A stretch of DNA of 64,000 nt. Source: an uncultured Verrucomicrobiota bacterium. Its GTDB lineage: Bacteria > Verrucomicrobiota > Verrucomicrobiia > Limisphaerales > UBA9464. Below, piece after piece: positions 18,780-26,703 of the stretch (position 1 is its first letter; each line of letters begins with the position of its first letter). The position numbers and the translations under genes were made by a program. The DNA is taken from positions 29,928 to 93,927 of the forward strand of contig CAIJLV010000138.1 of assembly GCA_903821635.1 (NCBI GenBank), given 5' to 3'. The notes below the pieces were generated by a model that did no database searches, was not told the origin of the DNA, and was given only the letters and a program-made list of their open reading frames with translations.

Positions 18780-19580
18780 TTACTTCTTGGGGAAGAGCAA
18801 CTGCTGGTCGCCACCGGCTTGCACCGCGTCGCGGAGCTGGTCAGCCAAACGGCCACCGGTCACCTGCTGGACGGAACCATCACCCAAAAGGAGGTTGCCC
18901 GCGGTCTGGTGAATCTTGTTGTCATAGGAGGCCCTGACCGAAATCGCGGCGTTGGCGTTGGCCGGAGCCTTCAAGGTCAGGATCGACGTCACCTTGGTGT
19001 AATCGAAGGTGGCCGGGGTCATGATGATGCCAACCGAGTTGGAGATGGAGATGTTGCGATCACCACCCAGAATCGACTGGGGCTGCTCTTCCTGAGCGGA
19101 CATGCCCAAGAAGTAGCTGATGGCCTTGTTGCCTTGGAAGGCATTGGTCCGGAGGATCGCTCCGAAGTTTGGTGCGATCTGGGTGTCAGAGTCCGAAGGG
19201 CAAGCCAAAATCTTGGGGGTGCTCAACTCGTTGGAGAGCGCCAAGAAGTGCACGAACACGCCGCCATTGAGCCAACTCGCGGTGGCCGAGAGGCCCGTGC
19301 CGCCATTCACCGTGGCGCCAGCTTGGGTGTTGTATTCCGCCGTGCCGCCTTCATTGGTGCTAATGCCCCAAGGGAATTGGCCATTGTTGTCCGTCGCGAA
19401 GATACGCAGGGCCAGACCGTGATTTTTGAGGTTGTTGACGCAGCTAATGCGGGAGGCTTTGGCCTTCGCCTTGGCGAGAGCCGGAAGAAGCATGCCTGCA
19501 AGGATCGCGATGATGGCGATCACGACGAGGAGTTCGATCAGCGTGAAGGCGCTGAAACGCTGTTTACGGAGACGGTTCAT
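18780..19580 (-). CDS. Type II secretion/DUF1559-like pseudopilin
   Basis: A 266-residue protein from ATG 19580. A short basic leader ([11 protein letters not shown]) precedes the prepilin-type helix [20 protein letters not shown] and [12 protein letters not shown]. The residue before Phe is Ala rather than the usual Gly. The C-terminal domain includes [27 protein letters not shown] and a late [10 protein letters not shown], equivalent to the H-x-DG region of the family. Such proteins are abundant in Verrucomicrobiota and Planctomycetes; their roles are mostly unknown, with secretion or pilus-like fibres suspected. It has its own promoter and a strong terminator, so it is monocistronic and probably well expressed. 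Confidence 0.93.
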   Translation of the reverse strand: MNRLRKQRFSAFTLIELLVVIAIIAILAGMLLPALAKAKAKASRISCVNNLKNHGLALRIFATDNNGQFPWGISTNEGGTAEYNTQAGATVNGGTGLSATASWLNGGVFVHFLALSNELSTPKILACPSDSDTQIAPNFGAILRTNAFQGNKAISYFLGMSAQEEQPQSILGGDRNISISNSVGIIMTPATFDYTKVTSILTLKAPANANAAISVRASYDNKIHQTAGNLLLGDGSVQQVTGGRLADQLRDAVQAGGDQQLLFPKK

Positions 19581-19615
19581 AGGTGTTTTTGTGTGTGACG
19601 GAGCTAAGTTGCGCG

Positions 19616-19645
19616 ACACTAGTGATCGCTCACTTTTTGTGTCAA
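19616..19645 (-). promoter_or_regulatory. Putative sigma-70 promoter of the pseudopilin gene
   Basis: On the minus strand a consensus TTGACA (19640-19645) lies 18 bases before TAGTGT (19616-19621). The inferred transcript start gives a 5' leader of about 25-30 bases before ATG 19580. The leader has no clear Shine-Dalgarno sequence. Confidence 0.55.
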
Positions 19646-19836
19646 CGCCTTTCCACCCTTCCTCTAAGCAGTGCCAATGCCAGAGTCGGAAATTGCCTGG
19701 CCGAAGGCGAAAATGGGCTGATTTTGTCCGGCTGGCGTTTCCGAGCGTGTGAGTTTTGGACACCCTGCGTGAAGTTCACGCTCCCACCCGAATGTCCGCT
19801 TGCTCAGCCGTCGAACTTTGGGTTTATCGGCTCGCC

Positions 19837-22131
19837 ATGCGCCTTCGTAACCTGCTGTGGGTTTTCGTCTGTCTCAACTTCGTCAACTTGGATCTGCTCG
19901 GCCGCGACTTAAGCTCGCTGGGCCAACGGATTCACGGAACCCACCGTGCGCCTGGGGCGGTCACGGATGCCCCCTATCTACAGGAAGTGAGCCGCAAGGT
20001 TTCGTCCGCCGTCCCCCTCACCAGCGTCGCCCGGCACGGCGGTGAGGTCTTCGCTGGTTCGGCCAAGGGAGTATTGCGGCTCGCCGGCCAACAGTTCGTG
20101 GTCGACGCGGCGCTGCCCCAGCTCGTCCAACGCCTCGTCACCACCCCGGGGAGTCTCTGGGCCATCACTTCACCTGGCCTGCATCGACACGACGTTTCCG
20201 GCTGGAAACAGATCTCGTCGGCCGCGGTGACCGATGTCGCCGAGTTCCGCGGCGACGTGCTGGCCGCCGTCGGCAACCAACTCTGGCGTGCGCGGGGCGA
20301 CGCCTTGGAACTGCTGTCCACGAACAAGGCGCGCTTCGGCCTCACGCGCCTCGTGCCGCACCATGAGACGCTCTACGTCCACGGCCCGGGCCGGCTCGCA
20401 CCGTATGCGTTCGGCGCGTTCGGCGGCGTGGATGCCTACACTTGGCCGGCCGACCTGAACTGGGACTGGGGCACGCTGCCGTCGCCGAACACCCGTGACG
20501 CGTTGAGCGTCGGCCCGGCGCTGTATCTCGCCACCGACCGCGGCCTCGGCGTGCTGCGCGGCATGTCGCTGACCCAACTCCGCGGGGAGCAGGGCCTGCC
20601 GTTCGAGGACACGCTCTGCCTCGCCGCCGGCTTCACCAACGACTTGTGGATCGGCACCTCGCACGGCGCGATCCGGCACGTGGACGGCGACTTCCACTAC
20701 TTCGCCGGCCAACGCTGGCTGCCGGGCGAACGCGTCAACGCCATTGCGGTGAGCGGCCGTTCTGTCTATCTCGCGACCGACCGCGGCCTGGGGATCATCG
20801 ACTACGAACCCTACACGCTCGCGAAGAAGGCCGCTTACTACGAACGGCACCTGGAGGAATGGGGCCAGAAGCGCCTCGGCTTCGTGCACAAGCTGGAGTG
20901 GGACGCGCCGACCAAGGAATTCGTCCGCGAGGTCAGCGACAACGACGGCGGTTACACCGGCAACTACCTCGCCTCCCAATGCTACCGCTACGCCGTCACC
21001 CAGGATCCCGCCGCCCGGCGCGAGGCGACCAACACGTTCCACGCCCTCCGTTGGCTGGAGGCGATGAGCGGCATTCCCGGTTTCCCGGCACGTTCCGTCT
21101 GGGCCAAGGGTGAGCGCGGACATCAGGCCGGTCACGGCTCGGGCAACTACGCCGCCGAGTGGCACGACACGGCGGACGGGAAGTTCGAGTGGAAGGGCGA
21201 CACGTCGAGCGACGAACTGTGCTCCCTGTTCTATTCGTTCAGCCTGTTCCTCGAACTCGTCGCGCAGGGCGATGAAGTCGCGCAGGCCAAGACGCACCTC
21301 GCGCGGGTCGCCACCCACCTGATCGAACACAAATGGCAGCTCGTGGATCTCGACGGCAAACCCACGCGCTGGGGGCGTTGGGATCCGGATTACTTCCTGA
21401 CCGACGAGGGCAAATACGACCGCGGTCTCCAAGCGGTTGAGCTGCTCTCGTTCATCAAGACCGCCGAGGTCCTCACCGGTGAGCCCAAGTTCGCCGCCGC
21501 CTACCGTGAACTCGTGGCGCTCGGGTATCCCGGCTACACGCTGCGCGCACGGAACACCTTCCCGCCCGACAGCGTCCTGCACTTCCTCGATGAACTCGCC
21601 TTCTGGAGTTACTGGAACCTCCTCCGCTACGAGCAGGACCCGGAACTCCGCGCTCTCTACCGCCGTGGCTACGAACGCAGCCACGAAGTCGTTCGCGTGG
21701 AGCAGAACGCTTGGTTCAACTTCCTCTACGGCGCCCTGACCGGCCACGACTGCGAACCCGACCACGCCGTCGAACACCTCCGCGGCTGGCCGCTGGATTT
21801 GCGCGCGTGGTCCTACCAGAACTCGCACCGCGCCGACCTCCGCACGCCGCCCGGCTACGTCGCGCTCAAGGGTGGCACGAAGACGTTCCCGCCCCGTGAA
21901 ACCGAACCGCTCCGGCTCGACCACTGGCTCATGCAGGCCGACGGCGGCGCGGGCGGCAATGACGTGGTCGAACCCAGCGGCTGGCTGCTCGCCTACTGGC
22001 TCGGCCGCTACCACGGTTTCATCGCCGCCCCGACCGCGACCGACCCGCAACTGCTCACCGTGGAGCACACCTACGGCCACGAACTGGGCGCGAAACCGTA
22101 TGTGGGGCCTGGAAGGCCGCCGGGATTTTGA
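19837..22131 (+). CDS. Secreted beta-propeller plus alpha/alpha-toroid protein
   Basis: A protein of about 764 residues if it starts at ATG 19837, where an N-terminal signal peptide (MRLRNLLWVFVCLNFVNL) begins; ATG 19792 is an alternative. Residues about 50-340 are propeller-like, with repeating blade segments such as VFAGSAKGVLRL, LWAITSPGL, LYLATDRGLGVL, LWIGTSHGAIR and VYLATDRGLGII. The C-terminal 400 residues are helix-rich with paired motifs (DNDGGYTGNYLASQCYRY, SSDELCSLFYSFSLFLEL, FLDELAFWSYWNLLRY), as in alpha/alpha-toroid glycoside-processing proteins. Active-site acids cannot be assigned. Relatives occur in Planctomycetes and Verrucomicrobiota; the substrate is unknown, perhaps a polysaccharide. 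Confidence 0.8.
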   Translation: MRLRNLLWVFVCLNFVNLDLLGRDLSSLGQRIHGTHRAPGAVTDAPYLQEVSRKVSSAVPLTSVARHGGEVFAGSAKGVLRLAGQQFVVDAALPQLVQRLVTTPGSLWAITSPGLHRHDVSGWKQISSAAVTDVAEFRGDVLAAVGNQLWRARGDALELLSTNKARFGLTRLVPHHETLYVHGPGRLAPYAFGAFGGVDAYTWPADLNWDWGTLPSPNTRDALSVGPALYLATDRGLGVLRGMSLTQLRGEQGLPFEDTLCLAAGFTNDLWIGTSHGAIRHVDGDFHYFAGQRWLPGERVNAIAVSGRSVYLATDRGLGIIDYEPYTLAKKAAYYERHLEEWGQKRLGFVHKLEWDAPTKEFVREVSDNDGGYTGNYLASQCYRYAVTQDPAARREATNTFHALRWLEAMSGIPGFPARSVWAKGERGHQAGHGSGNYAAEWHDTADGKFEWKGDTSSDELCSLFYSFSLFLELVAQGDEVAQAKTHLARVATHLIEHKWQLVDLDGKPTRWGRWDPDYFLTDEGKYDRGLQAVELLSFIKTAEVLTGEPKFAAAYRELVALGYPGYTLRARNTFPPDSVLHFLDELAFWSYWNLLRYEQDPELRALYRRGYERSHEVVRVEQNAWFNFLYGALTGHDCEPDHAVEHLRGWPLDLRAWSYQNSHRADLRTPPGYVALKGGTKTFPPRETEPLRLDHWLMQADGGAGGNDVVEPSGWLLAYWLGRYHGFIAAPTATDPQLLTVEHTYGHELGAKPYVGPGRPPGF

Positions 22132-22146
22132 AGTCGGTGAACGGCG

Positions 22147-22737
22147 TTGCTGAGCGCGCTTTCACTGAATCTCGTTCCTGTTCACTTTCCCGACTTGAAG
22201 CCTCCACGTGGGCTCCGGACGGTTGCCGCGTGTGCGTTCCTGGTCGCTGGTAGCCTTTATGGCTGGTATCGCTGGACCTGGCCTTACGGTCCAAGGCCGT
22301 GCCAACTGCCCTGCCTCATGTCTGCGTTGCTCGGCACCGCCGCGGATGACAATGGGCGCTTTCCTGAAGACCTGTTCTCCACCAACACGATTGGCCAGCT
22401 TCGAGGTTGGGGAATTGGTGGCCAGTTAGGGGGGGATTTCCGGCGACATACCGGAAACCTTGCGCCGGATCGACGCGGGTCTGCCTTTGGACGCCAATGT
22501 TTAGAGTTTGGTCTATTGGCCGGGCTTCCGCGCCGATGACCCCGCCTAACTCGCGATCATCTGGGACCGCACCGAGGGGGCTGGCTGGCAACGCTTTCCG
22601 GTCGCAGAGAAATGCGGTGGGTTTCGCGAACGGGACTCACGGCAGCCTTCCTGAAAACGCAGGCGGAACTCCGTGCCCACGTCCTCGCGAGCCGGACCAA
22701 TCCACCGGTCCCGGCCGTCTTCAAGCCGGCGGACTGA
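22147..22737 (+). pseudogene. Decayed pseudopilin-like (H-x-DG type) gene
   Basis: The region reads as one protein only if frames are switched and stops ignored. Frame 1 gives [22 protein letters not shown]. Frame 2 then gives [24 protein letters not shown] and [14 protein letters not shown], with in-frame stops after each block. Frame 3 supplies RNAVGFANG, and frame 1 resumes as [15 protein letters not shown]...VFKPAD before a stop at 22735. The order matches the C-terminal half of small verrucomicrobial pseudopilin-like proteins (DDN.GRFP ... NAVGFADGHMRWV). At least two frameshifts and three stops make it non-functional. Confidence 0.6.
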
Positions 22738-22754
22738 GTCCCGAGGATTGGATC

Positions 22755-22782
22755 GACTCGCGACTCGGAGAGTCGCGCTCCC
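22755..22782 (-). repeat. Palindromic intergenic repeat, copy A
   Basis: Contains a perfect 8-bp stem with a 3-base loop (CGCGACTC GGA GAGTCGCG, 22759-22777) flanked by GCTCC. Read on the minus strand it shares the frame GGAGC.CG.CTCTCCG.AG.CG with a copy at 52181. Confidence 0.45.
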
Positions 22783-22982
22783 GACGGAATCACGTTCTCC
22801 AAGGCGGACACCTCCTTTCCCCCGCCCGCTCCTCCTTCCTGCGTCGGGAAGAGAGGGAGCCCAAGCCAAGGTCCAATTGCACCCTTCCCGCGGCCCCTTC
22901 ATCCCGGGCTTGGCACCGTCGTGAACTTCCCGGCACACTTTTCCGCCGCCACCACCCACCACTTCCCGAGAAAGGTAACTCC
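22783..22982. other. Leader region of the BNR-repeat gene, no gene seen
   Basis: About 200 bases, pyrimidine-rich on the plus strand, ending in GAGAAAGG about 8 bases before the ATG at 22983; that purine run is a plausible ribosome-binding site. An upstream open frame in phase with the BNR gene exists but is low-complexity and overlaps the pseudogene, so I do not count it as coding. Confidence 0.45.
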
Positions 22983-24149
22983 ATGAGCAGCGTCCGCGTC
23001 CTCGTCGGCACCAAGAAGGGTGCCTTCATCCTCACCGCCGACGGCCAGCGCCGGAATTGGCAGATCACCGGTCCGCACTTCGCGGGCTGGGAAATCTACC
23101 ACCTCAAGGGCTCTGCCCTGGACCCCAACCGCCTCTTCGCCTCGCAGTCGAGCGGCTGGTTCGGCCAGATCATCCAGCGCTCCGACGACGGCGGCAAAAC
23201 CTGGAACCCGCCCGGCACCAAACCCGAGGACCTCATGGGCCCCGACGGCATGCCGAACGGGAAGAGCAACGAGTTCCGCTACGAAGGCACCGTGGGCACC
23301 CACAAGTGGTATGACGGCACTCAGCATCCCTGGGAGTTTAAGCGCATCTGGCACCTCGAACCCTCGCTCACCGATCCCGACCTCGTGTATGCCGGCGCCG
23401 AGGACGCCGCGCTGTTCCACTCCCGCGACGGCGGCAAGTCATGGCAGGAATTCGCCGGCCTGCGCGGCACGAAAGGCGCCCTGTGGCAGCCCGGCGCCGG
23501 CGGCATGGCCGTTCACACCATCATCCTTGATCCCCAGAATCCGCGCCGCATCTACGTCGCCATCTCGGCGGCGGGCGCCTTCCGCACCGATGACGGCGGC
23601 CTCACCTGGAAGCCGATCAACCGCGGCCTGAAATCCCAATACGAGCTGCCCGATCCCGACGCGGAAGTCGGCCACTGCGTCCACCGCATCGCGCTGCACC
23701 CGTCGCGCCCCGACGTGCTCTACATGCAGAAGCACTGGGACATCATGCGCAGCGACAACGCTGGCGACCAATGGAGCGAGGTCAGCGGCAACCTGCCCAC
23801 CGACTTCGGCTTCCCGATCGATGTCCACGCGCACGAACCGGAGACGATCTACGTCGTGCCCATCACCAGCGACTCGCTGCACTACCCGCCCGACGGCAAG
23901 CTGCGCGTCTATCGCAGCAAATCCGGCGGCAACGACTGGGAACCGCTCACCAAAGGCCTGCCACAGCAGGACTGCTACGTGAACGTCCTGCGCGACGCGA
24001 TGGCCGTGGACACGCTCGACACCTGCGGCGTCTATTTCGGGACGACCGGCGGCCAGGTCTATTGCTCGCCCGACGGTGGCGATTCGTGGCAGACCATCGC
24101 CAGCCACCTGCCGCCCGTGCTGTCGGTGGAGGTGCAGACGCTGCCGTGA
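22983..24149 (+). CDS. BNR/sialidase-like repeat protein (WD40/YVTN/VPS10-type propeller)
   Basis: A 388-residue cytosolic protein without a signal peptide. It starts [17 protein letters not shown] and contains repeated Asp-box-type blades: [57 protein letters not shown] and [11 protein letters not shown]. These are BNR repeats (S-x-D-x-G-x-x-W) of a six-bladed propeller. It belongs to a family annotated as exo-alpha-sialidase-like or glycosyl hydrolase, but the sialidase arginine triad is not apparent, so enzymatic activity is doubtful. In other bacteria, as I recall it, this family is encoded beside a MoaD-like protein such as the one at 25536; here they are 1.4 kb apart. GAGAAAGG is the likely ribosome-binding site. 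Confidence 0.88.
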   Translation: MSSVRVLVGTKKGAFILTADGQRRNWQITGPHFAGWEIYHLKGSALDPNRLFASQSSGWFGQIIQRSDDGGKTWNPPGTKPEDLMGPDGMPNGKSNEFRYEGTVGTHKWYDGTQHPWEFKRIWHLEPSLTDPDLVYAGAEDAALFHSRDGGKSWQEFAGLRGTKGALWQPGAGGMAVHTIILDPQNPRRIYVAISAAGAFRTDDGGLTWKPINRGLKSQYELPDPDAEVGHCVHRIALHPSRPDVLYMQKHWDIMRSDNAGDQWSEVSGNLPTDFGFPIDVHAHEPETIYVVPITSDSLHYPPDGKLRVYRSKSGGNDWEPLTKGLPQQDCYVNVLRDAMAVDTLDTCGVYFGTTGGQVYCSPDGGDSWQTIASHLPPVLSVEVQTLP

Positions 24150-24168
24150 ATCCTAACGAAGCATTCGT

Positions 24169-24510
24169 ATGTCTTGGAACCTGATCATCTATCAGCCGGG
24201 CAACCCGTCCGGACAAAGCAAACCCCTGGGTCGGCTTGACCGCGTGAAGGAAGCCTTTTCCTCCGTGTTCCCCGAACTTGAGTGGGAGTCACCGAATGAG
24301 GCCACGCTTCCCATCGAAGGTGGCTTTCGCCTCGAACTGACCGAACAGGATGGACTCGTCGTCGATGTTTCCACACACGGTGGCTTCAATCACCTCCAGC
24401 AATTTGCCGAGCTTTGTAAGCGCGAGGGTTGGCGGATGGCCGATGCGCAGGAAGGCGAGGACGTGGATCTGGAGGACCCGGTGCGTTGGATGGAGGAGCG
24501 TTGTGGATAG
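24169..24510 (+). CDS. Conserved-looking 113-residue hypothetical protein
   Basis: A 113-residue acidic soluble protein (MSWNLIIYQPGNPSGQSKPLG... ending DPVRWMEERCG), with no signal or membrane segment. It is predicted alpha/beta with a central LPIEGGFRLELTEQDGLVVDVST strand pair. It starts 19 bases after the BNR gene in the same direction and may be co-transcribed with it. I do not recognise the family; small proteins with this look are sometimes immunity or stress-related, but nothing here proves that. Confidence 0.65.
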   Translation: MSWNLIIYQPGNPSGQSKPLGRLDRVKEAFSSVFPELEWESPNEATLPIEGGFRLELTEQDGLVVDVSTHGGFNHLQQFAELCKREGWRMADAQEGEDVDLEDPVRWMEERCG

Positions 24511-24586
24511 CCGTTCCCGCGCGAAGATCTTTCGTCGTCGCTAACAGACGAATTCCGGAAGCCAACGTCTGAAATGAAAGTTCCAC

Positions 24587-24669
24587 GTGCAACCCCAACC
24601 CCTCATCTGCGTTAGCGACGTGGAAGCCAGCAGTCGTTGGTATCAGCGCGTGCTCGGCTGCCGAATGGC
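24587..24669 (+). pseudogene. Truncated VOC/glyoxalase-family gene, cut by a repeat
   Basis: From GTG 24587 the frame encodes QPQPLICVSDVEASSRWYQR then VLGCRM, the typical N-terminal beta-alpha unit of vicinal-oxygen-chelate proteins (V.DV..S..WY..VLG). Similarity ends where the dispersed repeat begins at 24667, and the remaining three-quarters of the domain is missing. Confidence 0.65.
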
Positions 24670-24783
24670 AAAAGGCCCGGCAGGGCCGGCAGAAAGTAGC
24701 CCCGGGCGTCAGCCCGGGGTAAATCGCCCCGTAGGGTCAGAGTCCCGGCAGGGGCGAATGGGCCCGAGTCTGCCACCCCCACT
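24667..24783 (+). repeat. Dispersed palindromic repeat, copy 1
   Basis: A G+C-rich element with internal palindromes (AGTAGCCCCGGGCGTCAGCC..., GGCCCGGCAGGGCC) that interrupts the VOC gene. Aligned with copy 2 at 25320 it shares the order GGCAAA.GGCCCG..AGGGC, CAGAA..TAG.CCCGGGCGT, GGTAAATCG, CCCGGCAGGGGCGAA. Such non-coding CCCCGGGC elements are common in planctomycete and verrucomicrobial genomes. Confidence 0.75.
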
Positions 24784-24833
24784 CGAACAGAAGCTGTCAG
24801 TAAACCCAACGTTGAGTTGGCATTATCCGCCTT

Positions 24834-25292
24834 ATGTATTTCTGGAACATTGATGAGCTCAAAAACGAAATGACTGCGCGTCCATTTTCCGAACGGGAAA
24901 TGCTGCCCTACTTGATAGTGTTCGTTGTTCTCTCTACTGCGAGTTCCTACATCACGACTGCTCCCTCTACCGTGTGGGACGGCCTTGGGGCAATGTGGAG
25001 TATCGCTCTCGCAGTGGTTGGCACCATTTACATTTACCGACAGAACGGTGGAGCGAGTGGCCGGCATTTCCTTCAGCGATACTTCGCAGTGGGTTGGGTC
25101 ATTGGGCTGCGTTGCCTCGTCTTTGTCGGGGGTGCTGCCATCATCTTTTTCGTTACGCTAGACTGGATGGGGGGCGTTTCGGAAAACGCGAGCTGGCCTG
25201 AGTTCCTGTTTGGTGTGGTAGCCGAGACAGCGTTCTATTGGAGGATTGGCCACCATATCCGAGACGTTGCGCTCAGAACACCGATGGCCTGA
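24834..25292 (+). CDS. Small polytopic membrane protein between two repeat copies
   Basis: A 152-residue protein from ATG 24834. It has an N-terminal amphipathic segment (YFWNIDELKNEMTARPFSE), then about four hydrophobic helices: MLPYLIVFVVLSTASSYI, WSIALAVVGTIYIY, VIGLRCLVFVGGAAIIFFVTL, and a weaker one near FLFGVVAETAFYW. Base composition is visibly lower in G+C than the neighbours. The gene sits exactly between two copies of a palindromic repeat, which suggests it arrived with them. Similar small predicted membrane proteins occur in varied bacteria; function is unknown. Confidence 0.72.
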   Translation: MYFWNIDELKNEMTARPFSEREMLPYLIVFVVLSTASSYITTAPSTVWDGLGAMWSIALAVVGTIYIYRQNGGASGRHFLQRYFAVGWVIGLRCLVFVGGAAIIFFVTLDWMGGVSENASWPEFLFGVVAETAFYWRIGHHIRDVALRTPMA

Positions 25293-25319
25293 ACATATCA
25301 CTGTCTTGTCTTTAGATCT

Positions 25320-25505
25320 GGCAAATGGCCCGTTAGGGCTGACAGAAGGTAGGCCCGGGCGTGGGCCCGAGGTAAATCGTCCCCCAGTGGTAGCGCCCCG
25401 GCAGGGGCGAAAGAGGCGGATTCTGCCGCCCCTGCCAGGGCTCTACCGTTTCTCCTGCTTGTTCACCCCGGGCTCACGCCCGGGGCTACGTTCTGCCGCG
25501 CCTCC
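25320..25505 (+). repeat. Dispersed palindromic repeat, copy 2 (longer)
   Basis: The same family as the element at 24667, but with an additional right part (CACCCCGGGCTCACGCCCGG and onward) that is an imperfect inverted copy of the left end. The two ends form terminal inverted repeats of roughly 35 bases, as in a MITE-like unit. It lies just before the MoaD-like gene. Confidence 0.7.
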
Positions 25506-25535
25506 GGCGCTGATGACGGCAACTCCATCGCTGCC

Positions 25536-25832
25536 ATGATCCGCGTCGTCCTGCCCTACCACCTCCGCAACCTCGCCCGCGTGGACGAAGAGGTCACCTT
25601 GGACGTGCCCGAGCCGGTCACGATCACGGCGACGCTCGACGCCTTGGAAGCGCGTTTCCCCATGCTGCGCGGCACCATCCGCGACCACGGGACGCTGAAG
25701 CGCCGGCCGTTCATCCGCTACTTCGCCTGCAAGGAAGACCTGTCGCTGGAGCCGGCCGACACCGTTTTGCCGGACGCCGTCGTCGCCGGCACGGAACCCT
25801 TCCTCGTGGTCGGTGCGCTGGCCGGCGGCTGA
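25536..25832 (+). CDS. MoaD/ThiS-family ubiquitin-like protein ending in Gly-Gly
   Basis: A 98-residue beta-grasp protein ([15 protein letters not shown]...[27 protein letters not shown]... ending [10 protein letters not shown]). The C-terminal GG is the signature for adenylation and thiocarboxylation or conjugation by an E1-like enzyme. The LDALE..FP.L pattern matches the MoaD fold. It is not next to molybdopterin synthase genes. This subfamily is typically found next to BNR-repeat proteins like that at 22983, from which it is separated here by repeat copies. The only E1-like gene in the window is moeB at 59477. DUF1697 starts 7 bases downstream. Confidence 0.88.
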   Translation: MIRVVLPYHLRNLARVDEEVTLDVPEPVTITATLDALEARFPMLRGTIRDHGTLKRRPFIRYFACKEDLSLEPADTVLPDAVVAGTEPFLVVGALAGG

Positions 25833-25839
25833 AACCCAC

Positions 25840-26406
25840 ATGAGCCAACCCACTGACAACGCCTTCGTCGCGCTGCTTCGCGGCATCAACGTCAGCGGCC
25901 AGAAACTGATGCCGATGGCCGCCGTGCGGGAGCACTTCACCGCCGCCGGCTACCGCCGGGTGCAGACCTACATCCAGAGCGGTAACGTCTATTTCGAGAC
26001 CCGCGTCCGTGACGCGCGGAAGCTGGAAACAGACCTCGGCCAACTGATCCGCACTGCCTACGGCTGGGAGGTGCCGGTGATGGTCCGCAGCCTCGCGGAG
26101 TTGGCGGACATCGTCGCGCGGAGTCCCTTTGCCGCGCCTGACCGGAGTTGTGAGCAGGTTTACGTGGGATTCCTCCGCGGCGTCCCGCCGGCCGCCGCCG
26201 CGGCCGATTTGGTGGCCCGGAGCATGGCGACGGACCGATTCGTGGTGGACGGCGCCACGCTCTACGTCTGGCAGCGCAAGGACGTGCCCAAGAACCTGCT
26301 CGACAAGCTGAACCTCGAACGCCTGCTCCAGACTGACGTGACGCTCCGCAACTGGGCCACCACCGTCCGTCTAACCGCTTGGCCCACCGTGAAAACCACC
26401 GCATGA
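25840..26406 (+). CDS. DUF1697 family protein
   Basis: A 188-residue protein from ATG 25840, seven bases after the MoaD-like gene. Family signature: FVALLRGINVSGQKLMPMAAVRE, YIQSGNVYFET, KNLLDKLNLERLL and a C-terminal VTLRNWATTVRLTA. DUF1697 proteins are common small cytosolic proteins of unknown function that often sit in accessory regions. No signal peptide or membrane segment. Confidence 0.93.
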   Translation: MSQPTDNAFVALLRGINVSGQKLMPMAAVREHFTAAGYRRVQTYIQSGNVYFETRVRDARKLETDLGQLIRTAYGWEVPVMVRSLAELADIVARSPFAAPDRSCEQVYVGFLRGVPPAAAAADLVARSMATDRFVVDGATLYVWQRKDVPKNLLDKLNLERLLQTDVTLRNWATTVRLTAWPTVKTTA

Positions 26407-26565
26407 ACGGATCCGTTTCCAACTCGGATTCTGCTGGGCGGGGCCGCCGGGAATCCGGGATACAAAATGATCCGGTTCGGTGTCCTGAATCACCGCGTTC
26501 GTTCGTCAGGGTTGTGGCATTTGACCGTTCAAGTTCTCCTGACCACTTCCACGATCACTACTGCC

Positions 26566-26676
26566 GTGTAGCCCTACCTCTGCTTCGAAGGCCGCTACGA
26601 AGCGGCCCTTGAATTCTACCGCCAGAAGCTTGGCCACGAAGTGCTGGCGCTGATGCGTTTTAAGGAATGCCGGCTC
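26566..26676 (+). pseudogene. N-terminal remnant of a PhnB-like VOC protein
   Basis: GTG 26566 is followed by an in-frame TAG where the family usually has Gln, then PYLCFEGRYEAALEFYRQ and KLGHEVLALMRFKE, a clear PhnB/glyoxalase-like N-terminus. Similarity ends about 26676, just before the convergent hydrolase gene (3' end at 26704), and the rest of the domain is missing. It is both stopped at codon 2 and truncated. Confidence 0.65.
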
Positions 26677-26703
26677 CCGGTAGGCCAATCCGTTGGGCAG
26701 CCT

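Noticed and set aside
20170..22080. 636-codon open frame on the minus strand
   Set aside because: It mirrors the clearly coding propeller/toroid gene on the plus strand and has a repetitive Val/Gly/Glu/Arg composition without motifs.
22407..22982. N-terminal extension of the BNR gene by 192 codons
   Set aside because: The sequence is Pro/Arg-rich, crosses the pseudogene and a palindromic repeat, and the ATG at 22983 has a purine-rich ribosome-binding site and begins the conserved domain.
24667..25505. CRISPR-like array
   Set aside because: Only two dissimilar palindromic copies 650 bases apart, with no regular spacers and no cas genes.
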